Shown here: positions 35,294 through 43,214 of the stretch, one piece after another | How positions within the stretch are numbered: position 1 is the first letter of the stretch | Layout of the letters: the number at the start of each line of letters is the position of its first letter | DNA from: Kitasatospora sp. NA04385 | GTDB lineage: Bacteria > Actinomycetota > Actinomycetes > Streptomycetales > Streptomycetaceae | Assembly: GCF_013364235.1 (NCBI RefSeq) | Contig: NZ_CP054919.1 | Location: 763,570-827,569 of the forward strand | DNA length: 64,000 bases | Reading direction: 5' to 3' | Position numbers and translations under genes: made by a program | Notes under the pieces: generated by a model | Told to the model about the DNA's origin: nothing | The model's database searches: none | The model's input: only the letters and a program-made list of their open reading frames with translations

Positions 35294-35528
35294 CCCGCCG
35301 GACCCGCCCGGAGCCCCTCGGCAGGCGGGAGCCCCGACGGGCGGGGGCGCCCGGGATGCTGCGGGCGGGGCCGGGGGGCTGCGGGCGGGGGCGCCCGGGG
35401 GGCGGGGGTAAGCGGCGCTTAGGCTGGGGCCCGAACGAAACCGGACCAAACCGGACCGGGCCACACCGGGCCGGACCTGGCCGCCGCTCGCGCGGCCCGG
35501 TCGGCATGGACGAAAGCGGGGCCGCCCG

Positions 35529-36506
35529 ATGGGCGACGGCATGACGGGGATGCACCACCACGGAGGCGGACCGCTCCCCCCCTTCTCCTTCTCCCGCGCC
35601 CTGGAGTGGTCGCCCGACTGGCCCTACCTGGTGTTCTGCGCGCTCGCCCTCGGCCTGTACCTGGCGGGGGCCGTCCGGCTGTGGCGGCGCGGCGACAGGT
35701 GGCCGGTCGGCCGGGTGATCGCCTGGACGGCCGGCGTCGGCACGGTGCTGCTGGTCACCAACACCGGCCTGAACGACTACGGCATGGTGCTGTTCAGCGC
35801 CCACATGATGCAGCACATGGTGCTGTCCATGCTCTCCCCGATCCTGCTGCTGCTGGGCGGCCCGATCACCCTCGCGCTGCGCGCCCTGCGCCCGGCCCGC
35901 AAGGGCAGCGGCCGGGGCCCGCGCGAACTGCTGGTCGCCCTGCTGCACTCCACCTACGTGCGGATCGTCTCGCACCCGGCGTTCACCATCCCGGCGTTCA
36001 TCGCCAGCCTGTACGTGCTGTACTTCACGCCGCTGTTCGACTTCCTGATGCAGTACCGGATCGGGCACCTGGCGATGATGCTGCACTTCCTCGCCGTCGG
36101 CATGCTGTTCTTCTGGCCGATCATGGGCGTCGACCCGGGCCCGCACCGGCCCGGCTTCGTGATGCGGATCATCGAGCTGTTCATGGGCATGCCGTTCCAC
36201 GCGTTCTTCGGCGTCGCGGTGATGATGGCCTCCGGGCAGCTGGTGTCCACCTTCTCCGCCGCGACGGCGCCCGCCGGGACGAACCTGCACGACGACCAGC
36301 AGCTGGCCGGCGGCATCACCTGGGCGTTCGGCGAGATCCCCACCGCGATCGTGCTGATCGCGCTCACCCTGCAGTGGGCGAAGTCCGAGGAGCGGCAGGC
36401 CCGCCGCCGCGACCGGGCCGCGGACCGGGACGGCGACGCCGAGTTGGAGGCGTACAACCGGTACCTGGCCTCGCTGGACAAGTCCGCCAACCGCGCCGCC
36501 GGGTAG
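35529..36506 (+). CDS. CtaG-type cytochrome c oxidase assembly factor
   Basis: The 325-residue protein matches the caa3-type CtaG family (PF09678): an M-H-H-H-G-rich N-terminus, about seven membrane helices, the motif A-H-M-M-Q-H-M-V-L-S-M-L-S-P-I-L-L, M-L-H-F-L-A-V-G, and F-H-A-F-F-G-V-A-V-M. These proteins help insert copper into cytochrome oxidase. The clustered Met and His residues fit copper handling. The C-terminal tail is charged and cytoplasmic. ATG 35529 is used. A strong terminator and a 15-bp repeat array follow. Confidence 0.88.
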   Translation: MGDGMTGMHHHGGGPLPPFSFSRALEWSPDWPYLVFCALALGLYLAGAVRLWRRGDRWPVGRVIAWTAGVGTVLLVTNTGLNDYGMVLFSAHMMQHMVLSMLSPILLLLGGPITLALRALRPARKGSGRGPRELLVALLHSTYVRIVSHPAFTIPAFIASLYVLYFTPLFDFLMQYRIGHLAMMLHFLAVGMLFFWPIMGVDPGPHRPGFVMRIIELFMGMPFHAFFGVAVMMASGQLVSTFSAATAPAGTNLHDDQQLAGGITWAFGEIPTAIVLIALTLQWAKSEERQARRRDRAADRDGDAELEAYNRYLASLDKSANRAAG

Positions 36507-36526
36507 TCCCCGCCCCGCACGGCACC

Positions 36527-36566
36527 GCGAACCGCCCGGAACGGCTTCCCGTTCCGGGCGGTTCGC
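36527..36566 (+). terminator. 18-bp perfect terminator stem
   Basis: Positions 36527-36544 pair perfectly with 36549-36566 around the loop CTTC. It lies 21 bp after the CtaG stop and, with the repeat that follows, separates it from the convergent DUF2254 gene. Confidence 0.88.
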
Positions 36567-36575
36567 GCATCGGAG

Positions 36576-36710
36576 CCCGGCCCGGGAACGGTCGGTCCGG
36601 GGCCGGTCGGTCCGGGGCCGGTCGGTCCGGGGCCGGTCGGCCCGGGAACGGTCGGTCCGGGGCCGGTCGGTCCGGGGCCGGTCGGCCCGGGAACGGTCGG
36701 TCCGGGAACG
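36576..36710. repeat. Nine 15-bp tandem repeats
   Basis: From 36591 there are eight exact-length units of 15 bp, of two kinds: A (GTCGGTCCGGGGCCG) and B (GTCGGCCCGGGAACG), in the order A A A B A A B and a mixed last copy (GTCGGTCCGGGAACG). A partial copy occupies 36576-36590. It fills the space between the terminator and the stop of DUF2254. Confidence 0.9.
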
Positions 36711-36711
36711 G

Positions 36712-38157
36712 TCAGCCGATGCCCTGGCGGTCGGGGGTGAGGGCGAAGAGGCGGTTGTCCTCGTCGTGGACGGCGGCGGCGACGGCGCGCTCCAGCAGCC
36801 GGCGCTGGAGCAGCAGCGGGGGGCGGCGCGCTTCGGGGGTGATCCGCAGCAGGTCGTCGAGGGCGGCGGCGAGGCGGCGGGTGACCTGGGGCTGGGTGGC
36901 GGCGCAGATCCGGATCTCGGTGAACGCCAGGTCCACGGTGGCCGCCCAGCCCGGTACCGGCTGGACCAGCCGGACCGCGCCGTCCTTGTCCCGGTGACGC
37001 AGTTCGCCGAGGTGGACGGGGGCGAGGACGGCGAGCAGCTGGTGGATCCGGTCGACGGCCTGCACGGCGGTGGTGGGGTCGTTGACGGCCGGGGAGAGGG
37101 CGCGGACGGCGATGTCGACGAGCTGGCGGAAGCCGAAGCAGAGGTCCTGGTGCATGGTGCGGTCGACGCCGACGTTCAGCGCGGTGGTGATCCGGCGCGG
37201 CCGGGGCGGAGTGCCGCCGACCACGACCACGGTCGGGGTGCCGGGCGCGATGAAGTCGCCGATCCGGGGCACCTGGTGGAGCACGGTGCCGTGCCGCCGG
37301 GCGACCCGGATCAGCCAGCGGATGTTGACGTCGCGCAGGACGCCGCCGCGGCCCTCGTGCAGCAGCACCCGGCCCGGCGGGACGGCGCCGGGGGTCGGGC
37401 CGACCTCGGGGGCCAGCCAGCGGTAGTCCTGGAGCACCTGGAGGGACTCCCGGGTGACCCGGTCGATCACGTGCGGCACCCGCAGCAGGCGCATCGTGGC
37501 CTGCACGTACAGCACGAACAGGGCCAGGCTGAGCATCACCATGGCGAGCGCGACGATCGTGGAGACGATCGGGACGGAGACCGCGCGGGACGGGTCGGTG
37601 GTGTCGTCGTAGCCGAGTTGGACGAGCAGGGTGTAGACGAAGGTGGCCAGGCAGGTGGCGAAGGTGGCCTTGATCAGGCGGCTGCGCACGTACAGGCGCA
37701 GCACCCGGGGGCTGAACTGGCTGGCGGCCATCTGCAGCGAGACCAGCGAGATGGAGAACACCACGCCGATGAAGGTCAGCATCGCGGAGCTGACGGTGGA
37801 GACCACGCTCTTGGCGGCCGAGCTGAACGACAGCAGGGTGTCGGCGGTCTGCGCGGCGGAGGCCTCGGCGAAGATCTCCCGGTCCAGCAGGTCGGTCAGC
37901 CCGGCCAGCAGCACCGCTCCGACGCAGGTCAGCAGCGGGGCGAACCAGAACGCCTCGCGCAGGTGCTCGCGCAGCGGCGACAGGGCCCGGTAGCGCGGTC
38001 GGCGGCGCTTGCCGCCCTGCTGCGCGCCCGGTCGCGCTCCGTTCCACCGGGGGCCGCGCCGCCCGCCGCCCGGCTCCCCGTCCCGCCCGCCGTCCGGTTC
38101 CCCGTCCGGCCCGCCGGGCTGTCCACCGCCCTGGCCGCCGCCCTGACCGCTGCTCAT
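36712..38157 (-). CDS. DUF2254 membrane protein
   Basis: The 481-residue protein has a Gly/Arg-rich N-terminal tail (about 50 residues), four membrane helices, and a cytoplasmic domain. The block C-F-G-F-R-Q-L-V-D-I-A-V-R-A-L-S-P-A-V-N-D-P plus T-T-A-V-Q-A-V-D-R-I is characteristic of DUF2254 (PF10011). Function is unknown; the family is widespread in actinomycetes. The stop lies directly at the end of the 15-bp repeats. Confidence 0.87.
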   Translation of the reverse strand: MSSGQGGGQGGGQPGGPDGEPDGGRDGEPGGGRRGPRWNGARPGAQQGGKRRRPRYRALSPLREHLREAFWFAPLLTCVGAVLLAGLTDLLDREIFAEASAAQTADTLLSFSSAAKSVVSTVSSAMLTFIGVVFSISLVSLQMAASQFSPRVLRLYVRSRLIKATFATCLATFVYTLLVQLGYDDTTDPSRAVSVPIVSTIVALAMVMLSLALFVLYVQATMRLLRVPHVIDRVTRESLQVLQDYRWLAPEVGPTPGAVPPGRVLLHEGRGGVLRDVNIRWLIRVARRHGTVLHQVPRIGDFIAPGTPTVVVVGGTPPRPRRITTALNVGVDRTMHQDLCFGFRQLVDIAVRALSPAVNDPTTAVQAVDRIHQLLAVLAPVHLGELRHRDKDGAVRLVQPVPGWAATVDLAFTEIRICAATQPQVTRRLAAALDDLLRITPEARRPPLLLQRRLLERAVAAAVHDEDNRLFALTPDRQGIG

Positions 38158-38305
38158 CGGGCCAGGCTAGCGGCGGGCGGGGGCGGTGCCCGGGAGGGAC
38201 GCGGAGGCGTCGGAGGGTCTTTCCCGGCGGATGCGGTGATCCGGAAAGGGGTAGGTCGCACGGGAGCGGACGGCGGTCGGCCGGCCGTGGCGGAGAGGAG
38301 CGGAC

Positions 38306-38602
38306 GTGGACGCCGAAGTGCAGAAGGCCGTCACCGGACTGGACGAGGCGCGGGACAGGCTCCGCGAGGAGGTGACCGCCCCGTTGCGGGCCGCCCGGAG
38401 CCGGTTCCCGGAGGCGGACGAGCACCACCTGCTGGGGTCGCTGGCGGCCCTGGTGGAGTCGCTCCAGGAGCTGGCGGCCGTCGCCGTCGAGCGCCGGAGC
38501 ACCCACAGCACCAGTTGGCCCGCGGAGTCGGCGCGCGTCCACCTCGACGACGCGGCGGCCCTGCTGCGCGAGGCCGAGCAGCGGGCCAAGCGGAACGCCT
38601 GA
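38306..38602 (+). CDS. Small helical uncharacterised protein
   Basis: The 98-residue product is almost entirely helical and charged (V-Q-K-A-V-T-G-L-D-E-A-R-D-R-L-R-E-E-V near the start, then L-R-E-A-E-Q-R-A-K), a likely coiled coil. No family is recognised. GTG 38306 follows GAGAGGAG. It is divergent from DUF2254 and convergent with the SDR gene. Confidence 0.65.
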   Translation: MDAEVQKAVTGLDEARDRLREEVTAPLRAARSRFPEADEHHLLGSLAALVESLQELAAVAVERRSTHSTSWPAESARVHLDDAAALLREAEQRAKRNA

Positions 38603-38616
38603 CGCCGCCGGGCCGG

Positions 38617-39330
38617 TCAACGGGTGGTGTGCGCACCGCCGTTGACGTGCAGGGTCTGGCCGGTGAGGTGGCGGGCCCCGGGCGAGGCGAGGAAGTGCGC
38701 GGTGGCGGCGATGTCCTCGACGGTGCCGGGGCGGCCGTCGTGGGTCTCCTCGATCAGGGCGCGGCGGCGCTCCTCGGGGAGGGCCCCGCCGAAGAAGCCG
38801 GTGCCCTCGACGTAGCCCGCCGCGATGACGTTGCAGCTGACCCCGCGGGGCGCCAACTCGGCCGACAGCGCGGCGTTCCAGGCCGCGAGGGCGGCCTTGG
38901 CGGCCCCGTACGCGCCGCCGCGCCGCTCGGCGCCGATCGAGCCCAGGCTGATCACCGTGCCGCCCGGGGCCAGGGCGGGGCGCACGGCCTCGGTGGTGAG
39001 GACGGCGCCGAGCAGGTTCTGCGCGAGGCTGGCCTGCCAGGCGGCGAGCAGGTCGCCGAGCGGGGTGCCGGTGGCGGGCCCGGCGGGCAGGCCGCCGGCG
39101 GCGTTGACCAGCACGTCCAGCGTCCGGAAGCGGGCGGCCAGGGCGGCGGTGGCCACCGGGTCGGTCGCGTCGCAGACCACCCCGTGCGCGCCGAGCTCCC
39201 GCGCGACCCGCTCCACCGGCTCCGCCCGCCGCCCGGTCAGGTGCACCTCGGCCCCGTCGGCGGCGAACCGGGCGGCGACGGCGCGGCCGATGCCGCTGGT
39301 TCCTCCGGTGACGAGCACGGTACGGGTCAC
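38617..39330 (-). CDS. Short-chain dehydrogenase/reductase
   Basis: The 237-residue enzyme has the classical SDR pattern: V-T-G-G-T-S-G-I-G-R-A at the cofactor site, N-A-A-G-G, the catalytic serine in I-S-L-G-S-I-G and Y-G-A-A-K with the conserved Tyr and Lys. R after the second strand (T-G-R-R-A) suggests NADPH. It should reduce a ketone or oxidise an alcohol; substrate is unknown. It is divergent from a MarR regulator with a shared palindrome. Confidence 0.88.
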   Translation of the reverse strand: MTRTVLVTGGTSGIGRAVAARFAADGAEVHLTGRRAEPVERVARELGAHGVVCDATDPVATAALAARFRTLDVLVNAAGGLPAGPATGTPLGDLLAAWQASLAQNLLGAVLTTEAVRPALAPGGTVISLGSIGAERRGGAYGAAKAALAAWNAALSAELAPRGVSCNVIAAGYVEGTGFFGGALPEERRRALIEETHDGRPGTVEDIAATAHFLASPGARHLTGQTLHVNGGAHTTR

Positions 39331-39358
39331 TGCGTCCTCCTGCGGCTGCGACTGCTAC

Positions 39359-39372
39359 GTTTAGCACTAAAC
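39359..39372. promoter_or_regulatory. MarR operator between divergent SDR and MarR genes
   Basis: GTTTAG-CA-CTAAAC is a perfect 6-bp-arm palindrome in the 71-bp gap, 29 bp from both starts. The AT-rich arms stand out from the GC-rich context and resemble known MarR sites. Confidence 0.65.
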
Positions 39373-39401
39373 ATAGCTCAGGAGCGGCAGGAGGCAAGCC
39401 C

Positions 39402-39989
39402 ATGGCCGAGCCCACCGAGGGGGCCGGGAGCGGGGACGGGAGCGGGAGCGGGGGGCGGGTGTCGGACAGCCCGGCCAGCCCGGACAGCCGTTCGGCGGCG
39501 GCGATCGCGGCCGCGTGGCAGCGGGAGCGGCCGGGTACGCCCACCGACTCGATCGAGATCGTCACGCCGGTCTGGCAGCTCGCCAAGCTCTTCGCCGACG
39601 ACCGCAACCGGGTGCTGCGCGCGGCCGGGATCGACGCGGCGACGCTCGACCTGCTGGCGGTGCTGCGCCGCGCCGGTGCGCCGTACGAGCTGACGACGCG
39701 GGAGCTGACCCGGCGGACGCTGGTCACCGCCGGGGCGATCTCGCAGCGGGTGGCCCGGGCGGAGCGGGAGGGCCTGGTGCGCCGCTCCCCCGACCCGGCC
39801 GGCGCGCGGGCGGTGCTGGTCACGCTGACGCCGGACGGGCACGCGCTGATCGAGCGCTCGGTGGACGCCGTGCTGGGCCGGGAGGCCGAACTCGTCACCG
39901 GGCTCTCCCCCACCGAGCGCACCGCGCTCGCCGGACTGCTCGACCGCCTGCTCGCCGACCTGCGCGGGCGGATCGGCCCCGCCGACTAG
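39402..39989 (+). CDS. MarR-family regulator with TAG stop at the IS630 insertion point
   Basis: The 195-residue protein has a Gly/Ser-rich N-terminal tail and a MarR winged helix: L-T-T-R-E-L-T-R-R-T-L-V-T-A-G-A-I-S-Q-R-V and wing S-P-D-P-A-G-A-R-A-V-L-V-T-L-T. It probably represses itself and the divergent SDR. Its stop TAG (39987-39989) is composed of the TA target duplicated by the IS630 element plus the first G of the element; since the far flank also reads TAGG, the original stop was the same, so the protein is unchanged. Confidence 0.88.
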   Translation: MAEPTEGAGSGDGSGSGGRVSDSPASPDSRSAAAIAAAWQRERPGTPTDSIEIVTPVWQLAKLFADDRNRVLRAAGIDAATLDLLAVLRRAGAPYELTTRELTRRTLVTAGAISQRVARAEREGLVRRSPDPAGARAVLVTLTPDGHALIERSVDAVLGREAELVTGLSPTERTALAGLLDRLLADLRGRIGPAD

Positions 39990-40001
39990 TGCTCTGACCG
40001 A
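39989..40001 (+). repeat. IS630 left terminal inverted repeat
   Basis: GTGCTCTGACCGA, directly after the TA target. It matches the right end perfectly over 13 bp. Confidence 0.92.
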
Positions 40002-40076
40002 GTAGGTTCGCCGGGTTGGCGCTGGCGGACCTTCGGCCGGTTGGATGTCGCGAGACGTTCAACTCGGAGGGGCGCG

Positions 40077-41198
40077 ATGGCAGAGCCGGTCAGGGTCCGA
40101 AGGCTCACGGGCCACGAGGGCCAGCAGTTACAGAGGATCGTGCGCCGGGGCAGCACCAGCTCGGTGCGCTACCGGCGGGCGATGATGTTGCTGGCCTCGG
40201 CCGGCGGCAACCGGATCCCGGTGATCGCCCAGCTCGCGCAGGCCGACGAGGGCACGGTGCGGGGTGTCATCCACCGGTTCAACGAGATCGGCCCGGCCTG
40301 CCTGGACCCTCGGTGGGCGGGAGGCCGTCCCCGCCTGATCAGCACTGACGACGAGGACTTCGTCGTCCAGACAGTCACCACCCGCCCGGCCAAACTCGGC
40401 CAGCCCTTCACCCGCTGGTCCATCCGCAAACTGCTCGCCTACCTGCGACGCGTCCACGGCCGGGTGATACGCATCGGCCGCGAGGCCCTGCGCTGCCTGC
40501 TCGCCCGTCGCGGCGTCACCTTCCAGCGCACCAAGACCTGGAAGGAGTCCACCGACCCCGACTACGACGCCGAGCTCGACCGGATCGAGCACGTCCTGGA
40601 GCACTTCCCCGACCGCACATTCGCGTTCGACGAGTCCGGACCGCTCGGCATCCGCCCCACCACGGGCAACTGCTGGGCCGAACAGGGCAGGCCCGACCGG
40701 CTGCCGGCGACCTACAAACGAACTCACGGCGTGACCTACTTCCACGGCTGCTACTCCATCGGCGACGACACCCTGTGGGGCGTCAACCGGCGCCGCAAGG
40801 GCACCACGAACACCCTGGCCGCGCTCAAGTCGATCCGTGCTGCCCGCCCGGACGGCACCCCGCTCTACGTGATCCTGGACAACCTCTCCGCCCACAACGG
40901 AAAGAAGATCCTGCGCTGGGCGAAGAACAACAACGCCCACCTGTGCTTCACCCCGACGAACGCATCCTGGGCGAACCCGATCGAGGCGCACTTCGGCCCA
41001 CTGCGGCAGTTCACCCTTGCCGGCTCCAACCACCCGAACCACCCGGTCCAGACTCGCGCCCTGCACGCATACCTGCGCTGGCGCAACGCCAACGCCCGCC
41101 ACCCCGACGTCCTGACCGCCCAACGCCGCGAACGCGCCCGTATCCGCAGTGAGAAGGGACTCCGCCGGGGTGGACGGCCTGTCAATGAGGCTGCGTGA
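40077..41198 (+). CDS. IS630-family transposase with an in-frame TTA codon
   Basis: The 373-residue protein has an N-terminal helix-turn-helix (I-A-Q-L-A-Q-A-D-E-G-T-V-R-G-V-I-H-R-F) and a DDE domain: D in F-A-F-D-E-S-G-P-L, D in V-I-L-D-N-L-S-A-H-N, and E in W-A-N-P-I-E-A-H-F, all typical for IS630. Length is usual for an unsplit transposase. GGAGG precedes ATG 40077. Leucine 18 is encoded by TTA (40128-40130), which needs the bldA tRNA in streptomycetes, so transposition may be tied to development. Confidence 0.94.
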   Translation: MAEPVRVRRLTGHEGQQLQRIVRRGSTSSVRYRRAMMLLASAGGNRIPVIAQLAQADEGTVRGVIHRFNEIGPACLDPRWAGGRPRLISTDDEDFVVQTVTTRPAKLGQPFTRWSIRKLLAYLRRVHGRVIRIGREALRCLLARRGVTFQRTKTWKESTDPDYDAELDRIEHVLEHFPDRTFAFDESGPLGIRPTTGNCWAEQGRPDRLPATYKRTHGVTYFHGCYSIGDDTLWGVNRRRKGTTNTLAALKSIRAARPDGTPLYVILDNLSAHNGKKILRWAKNNNAHLCFTPTNASWANPIEAHFGPLRQFTLAGSNHPNHPVQTRALHAYLRWRNANARHPDVLTAQRRERARIRSEKGLRRGGRPVNEAA

Positions 41199-41207
41199 TC
41201 TCGGGCC

Positions 41208-41486
41208 TCAATGATCAAGGCCCAGTGCATCCGGGATGCCCCGGATCCAGGCGGCCCGGCTCGGTTCTTCTGCGGCAACGCGCTCCAGCCCCTCGATGAA
41301 CCGCTGGTGCTCGCCCGCGTCCATCCTGCCCAGCTCGTAGGCCATCTCTTCCAGAGTGCTCAGCGCCACATGAGAGTCATGCCCCCCTGTGACGAGGTCC
41401 TCCAAGGTCGCCATCGCCGCCAGAAGGGCCCTGACTACTTCGTCTCCCTGAGCCACAGCTTCGCCCTCTTCAACGCGAGTGATCAC
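41208..41486 (-). CDS. Passenger gene inside the IS630 element
   Basis: The 92-residue product is helical and acidic: V-V-R-A-L-L-A-A-M-A-T-L-E-D-L-V-T-G-G near the start and E-E-P-S-R-A-A-W-I-R-G-I-P-D at the end. I do not recognise a known function. It lies inside the terminal repeats, opposite to the transposase, with a GTG start at 41486 and only 9 bp from the transposase stop. Its codon use is less GC-biased than neighbours. It may affect transposition, or be host DNA trapped in the element. Confidence 0.65.
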   Translation of the reverse strand: MITRVEEGEAVAQGDEVVRALLAAMATLEDLVTGGHDSHVALSTLEEMAYELGRMDAGEHQRFIEGLERVAAEEPSRAAWIRGIPDALGLDH

Positions 41487-41591
41487 GAGGCGATGCTGCC
41501 ACCCGCGCAGGCGTCCAGGCCACCATCAGTGCCATAGCTCCACGACCGCTCACCCCGCTCGATCCCACAACACCCAACACCGTGAACGTTG

Positions 41592-41604
41592 TCGGTCAGA
41601 GCAC
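41592..41604 (-). repeat. IS630 right terminal inverted repeat
   Basis: TCGGTCAGAGCAC, the exact complement of the left end, followed by the TA duplication at 41605-41606. Confidence 0.92.
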
Positions 41605-41712
41605 TAGGCCCTCCGGGCGGGGAGTTCGGGCCGGGAGTTGGGGCGGGAGTTGGGGCGGTGCGTGGGCGTGATGCGTGCAGCCGATCCGGCCGGGGGTGGG
41701 GGTGGGGCGGGG

Positions 41713-42207
41713 TCAGGGGCCGACCGGGAGGACGGTGCCGCCGGTGAGGCGGAGCAACTCCTCGGCGGTGGTGGGGAAGACCGTGTGCGGAGTCCCGGCG
41801 GCGGCCCAGACCCGGGGGTAGTCGGCGAGGGCCTGGTCGACGACGGTGGGCAGCGAGCGGGGGTGGCCGGTGGGAGCGACGCCGCCGATGACCTGGCCGG
41901 TGGCCTCCCGGACCTGCTCGGGGGTGGCCCGGCGCAGCGGACCGCGCCCCCAGCGGGCGGCGAGGGCGGCGGTGTCGACGCGGTGGCGCCCGCTGGTGAG
42001 GACGAGCACGGGCTCGCCGTCGGAGACGAACACCAGGCTGTTGGCGATGGCGCCGATCTCGCAACCGAGCGCGGCGGCGGCCTCGGCCGCGGTGCGGGTG
42101 GAGTCGGCGAGTTGGCGCACCTCGCCCGGAATCCCGGCGGCCGCCAGCGCGGCGGCGACCCGGGCGCTGCGGGCGTGGAGGGGGGTGGCGATGGTCACTG
42201 GGTCCAC
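41713..42207 (-). CDS. YbaK/EbsC-family aminoacyl-tRNA deacylase
   Basis: The 164-residue protein fits the YbaK/ProX editing fold: E-I-G-A-I-A-N-S-L-V-F-V near residue 50, the G-G-V-A-P-T-G-H motif and a terminal region with H-T-V-F-P-T-T-A. These proteins hydrolyse mischarged tRNAs such as Cys- or Ala-tRNA(Pro). GTG 42207 follows AGGAG. It is divergent from an XRE-cupin regulator over a long palindrome, suggesting regulated expression. Confidence 0.83.
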   Translation of the reverse strand: MDPVTIATPLHARSARVAAALAAAGIPGEVRQLADSTRTAAEAAAALGCEIGAIANSLVFVSDGEPVLVLTSGRHRVDTAALAARWGRGPLRRATPEQVREATGQVIGGVAPTGHPRSLPTVVDQALADYPRVWAAAGTPHTVFPTTAEELLRLTGGTVLPVGP

Positions 42208-42229
42208 GGGGGCTCCTCGGAGTGCCTGG

Positions 42230-42263
42230 CGTTCCACATACAGAACGTTCCGTATGTGGAACG
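42230..42263. promoter_or_regulatory. 34-bp composite palindrome between YbaK and XRE-cupin genes
   Basis: CGTTCCACATAC (42230-42241) is the exact inverse complement of GTATGTGGAACG (42252-42263). The 10-bp spacer holds a second palindrome, GAACGTTC. The site ends 9 bp before the regulator's ATG and so probably binds the regulator and represses both genes. Confidence 0.85.
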
Positions 42264-42272
42264 ATAGACCCC

Positions 42273-43085
42273 ATGAGAGCAGCGGATCAACCGACTTCGC
42301 CGGGTGCAGCGGCAGCGAGCACGGCGGCGACGGGTGCAGCGGTGGCGGGCACAGCGCCGACGGCGAGGGATGCGGCGGCAGCGAGCGCGGCAGTGAATGC
42401 AGCAATGGCGGATGCGGCGATGGCGAGCAAGGCAGTGACAGGTGCAGCGGCGGCGGGCACGGTGGCGACGAGCCCGGCGGCGACGGGTGCGGCGGCAGTG
42501 AGCGCGGCTTCGGTGGTGGTCTCGGCGAGTGCCGAGCTCTCGGCGCGGATCGGGCTGCGGCTGCGTGAGTTGCGTGCGGCGCGGGGGCTCTCGCTCTCGG
42601 AGCTGGCCCGGCGTTCGGGTGTCGGCAAGGCCACCCTGTCGGGGCTGGAGTCGGGTTCGCGCAATCCGACGTTGGAGACGCTGTACGCGTTGACCACCGC
42701 GCTGGGCCTGCCGCTGAGTGCCGCGTTGCAGGCGCCCGAGCAGGCCGTCCGGGAGGCCGCGACGGGGCGGGCGCTCGGCCCGGAGGTGTCCGGGCGGGTG
42801 CTGGACGCGGTGCTGCTGGAGCGGTTCGAGGACGCGGCGGCGGTGTCGGAGACCTACCGGATCCGGATCCGGCCGGGCGGGGTGCGGCGTTCGGCGGCGC
42901 ACCCGCCGGGGACGGTGGAGCACCTGGTCGTCCTGTCGGGCACCGCGCTGGTCGGCACCGAGGAGTCACCCGTCGCGGTCGCCCCGGGCGGGCACCACAC
43001 CTGGGCGGCGGACGTCCCGCACCGCTACGAGGCGCTGGAGCGGGACGTCGAGGCGGTGCTGGTGGTGCGCCACCCGCACGGGTGA
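42273..43085 (+). CDS. XRE-family regulator with cupin domain and Ala-rich N-terminal tail
   Basis: The 270-residue protein has an N-terminal tail of about 85 residues made almost only of Ala, Gly, Thr, Ser and Val, then an XRE helix-turn-helix (L-R-E-L-R-A-A-R-G-L-S-L-S-E-L-A-R-R-S and G-K-A-T-L-S-G-L-E-S-G), and a C-terminal cupin with H-L-V-V-L-S-G-T-A-L-V-G. HTH-cupin proteins sense small ligands. The tail is coded by a degenerate GCGGC(A/G) run and looks like recent expansion. ATG 42273 begins 9 bp past the palindrome. Confidence 0.85.
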   Translation: MRAADQPTSPGAAAASTAATGAAVAGTAPTARDAAAASAAVNAAMADAAMASKAVTGAAAAGTVATSPAATGAAAVSAASVVVSASAELSARIGLRLRELRAARGLSLSELARRSGVGKATLSGLESGSRNPTLETLYALTTALGLPLSAALQAPEQAVREAATGRALGPEVSGRVLDAVLLERFEDAAAVSETYRIRIRPGGVRRSAAHPPGTVEHLVVLSGTALVGTEESPVAVAPGGHHTWAADVPHRYEALERDVEAVLVVRHPHG

Positions 43086-43107
43086 GCGCGCCGCGGGTGG
43101 CGGTCCG

Positions 43108-43203
43108 TCAGTCGATCGGCACCCGCGACCGGATCACCCGCGCGTAGACGGTGTCGGAGGCCCGGTCGTACCAGGCGGCGCAGCTCTCGGCGTTCGATGT
43201 CGC
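43108..43203 (-). pseudogene. 3' remnant of an unidentified minus-strand gene
   Basis: On the minus strand, about 30 codons read T-S-N-A-E-S-C-A-A-W-Y-D-R-A-S-D and end in V-I-R-S-R-V-P-I-D and TGA at 43108. No start or upstream part is present; the frame stops making sense at about 43203, where the plus-strand hydrolase remnant begins. It looks like the tail of a gene cut by a deletion. Confidence 0.45.
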
Positions 43204-43214
43204 GCGGTACTCGG

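Larger units (their letters stand above)
39987..41606 (+). mobile_element. IS630-family insertion sequence with a passenger gene
   Basis: The element is bounded by a duplicated TA (39987-39988 and 41605-41606), the target choice of IS630/Tc1 elements. The ends are 13-bp perfect inverted repeats, GTGCTCTGACCGA at 39989 and its complement ending 41604, and the similarity continues imperfectly for about 31 bp. It contains a transposase (40077-41198) and, on the other strand, a 92-residue gene (41208-41486). Intact ends and an intact transposase suggest that it can move or moved recently. Confidence 0.92.

Noticed and set aside
35294..35528. GC-rich gap before CtaG with short repeats of GCTGCGGGCGGGG
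   Set aside because: The repeats are too few and irregular to call a feature.
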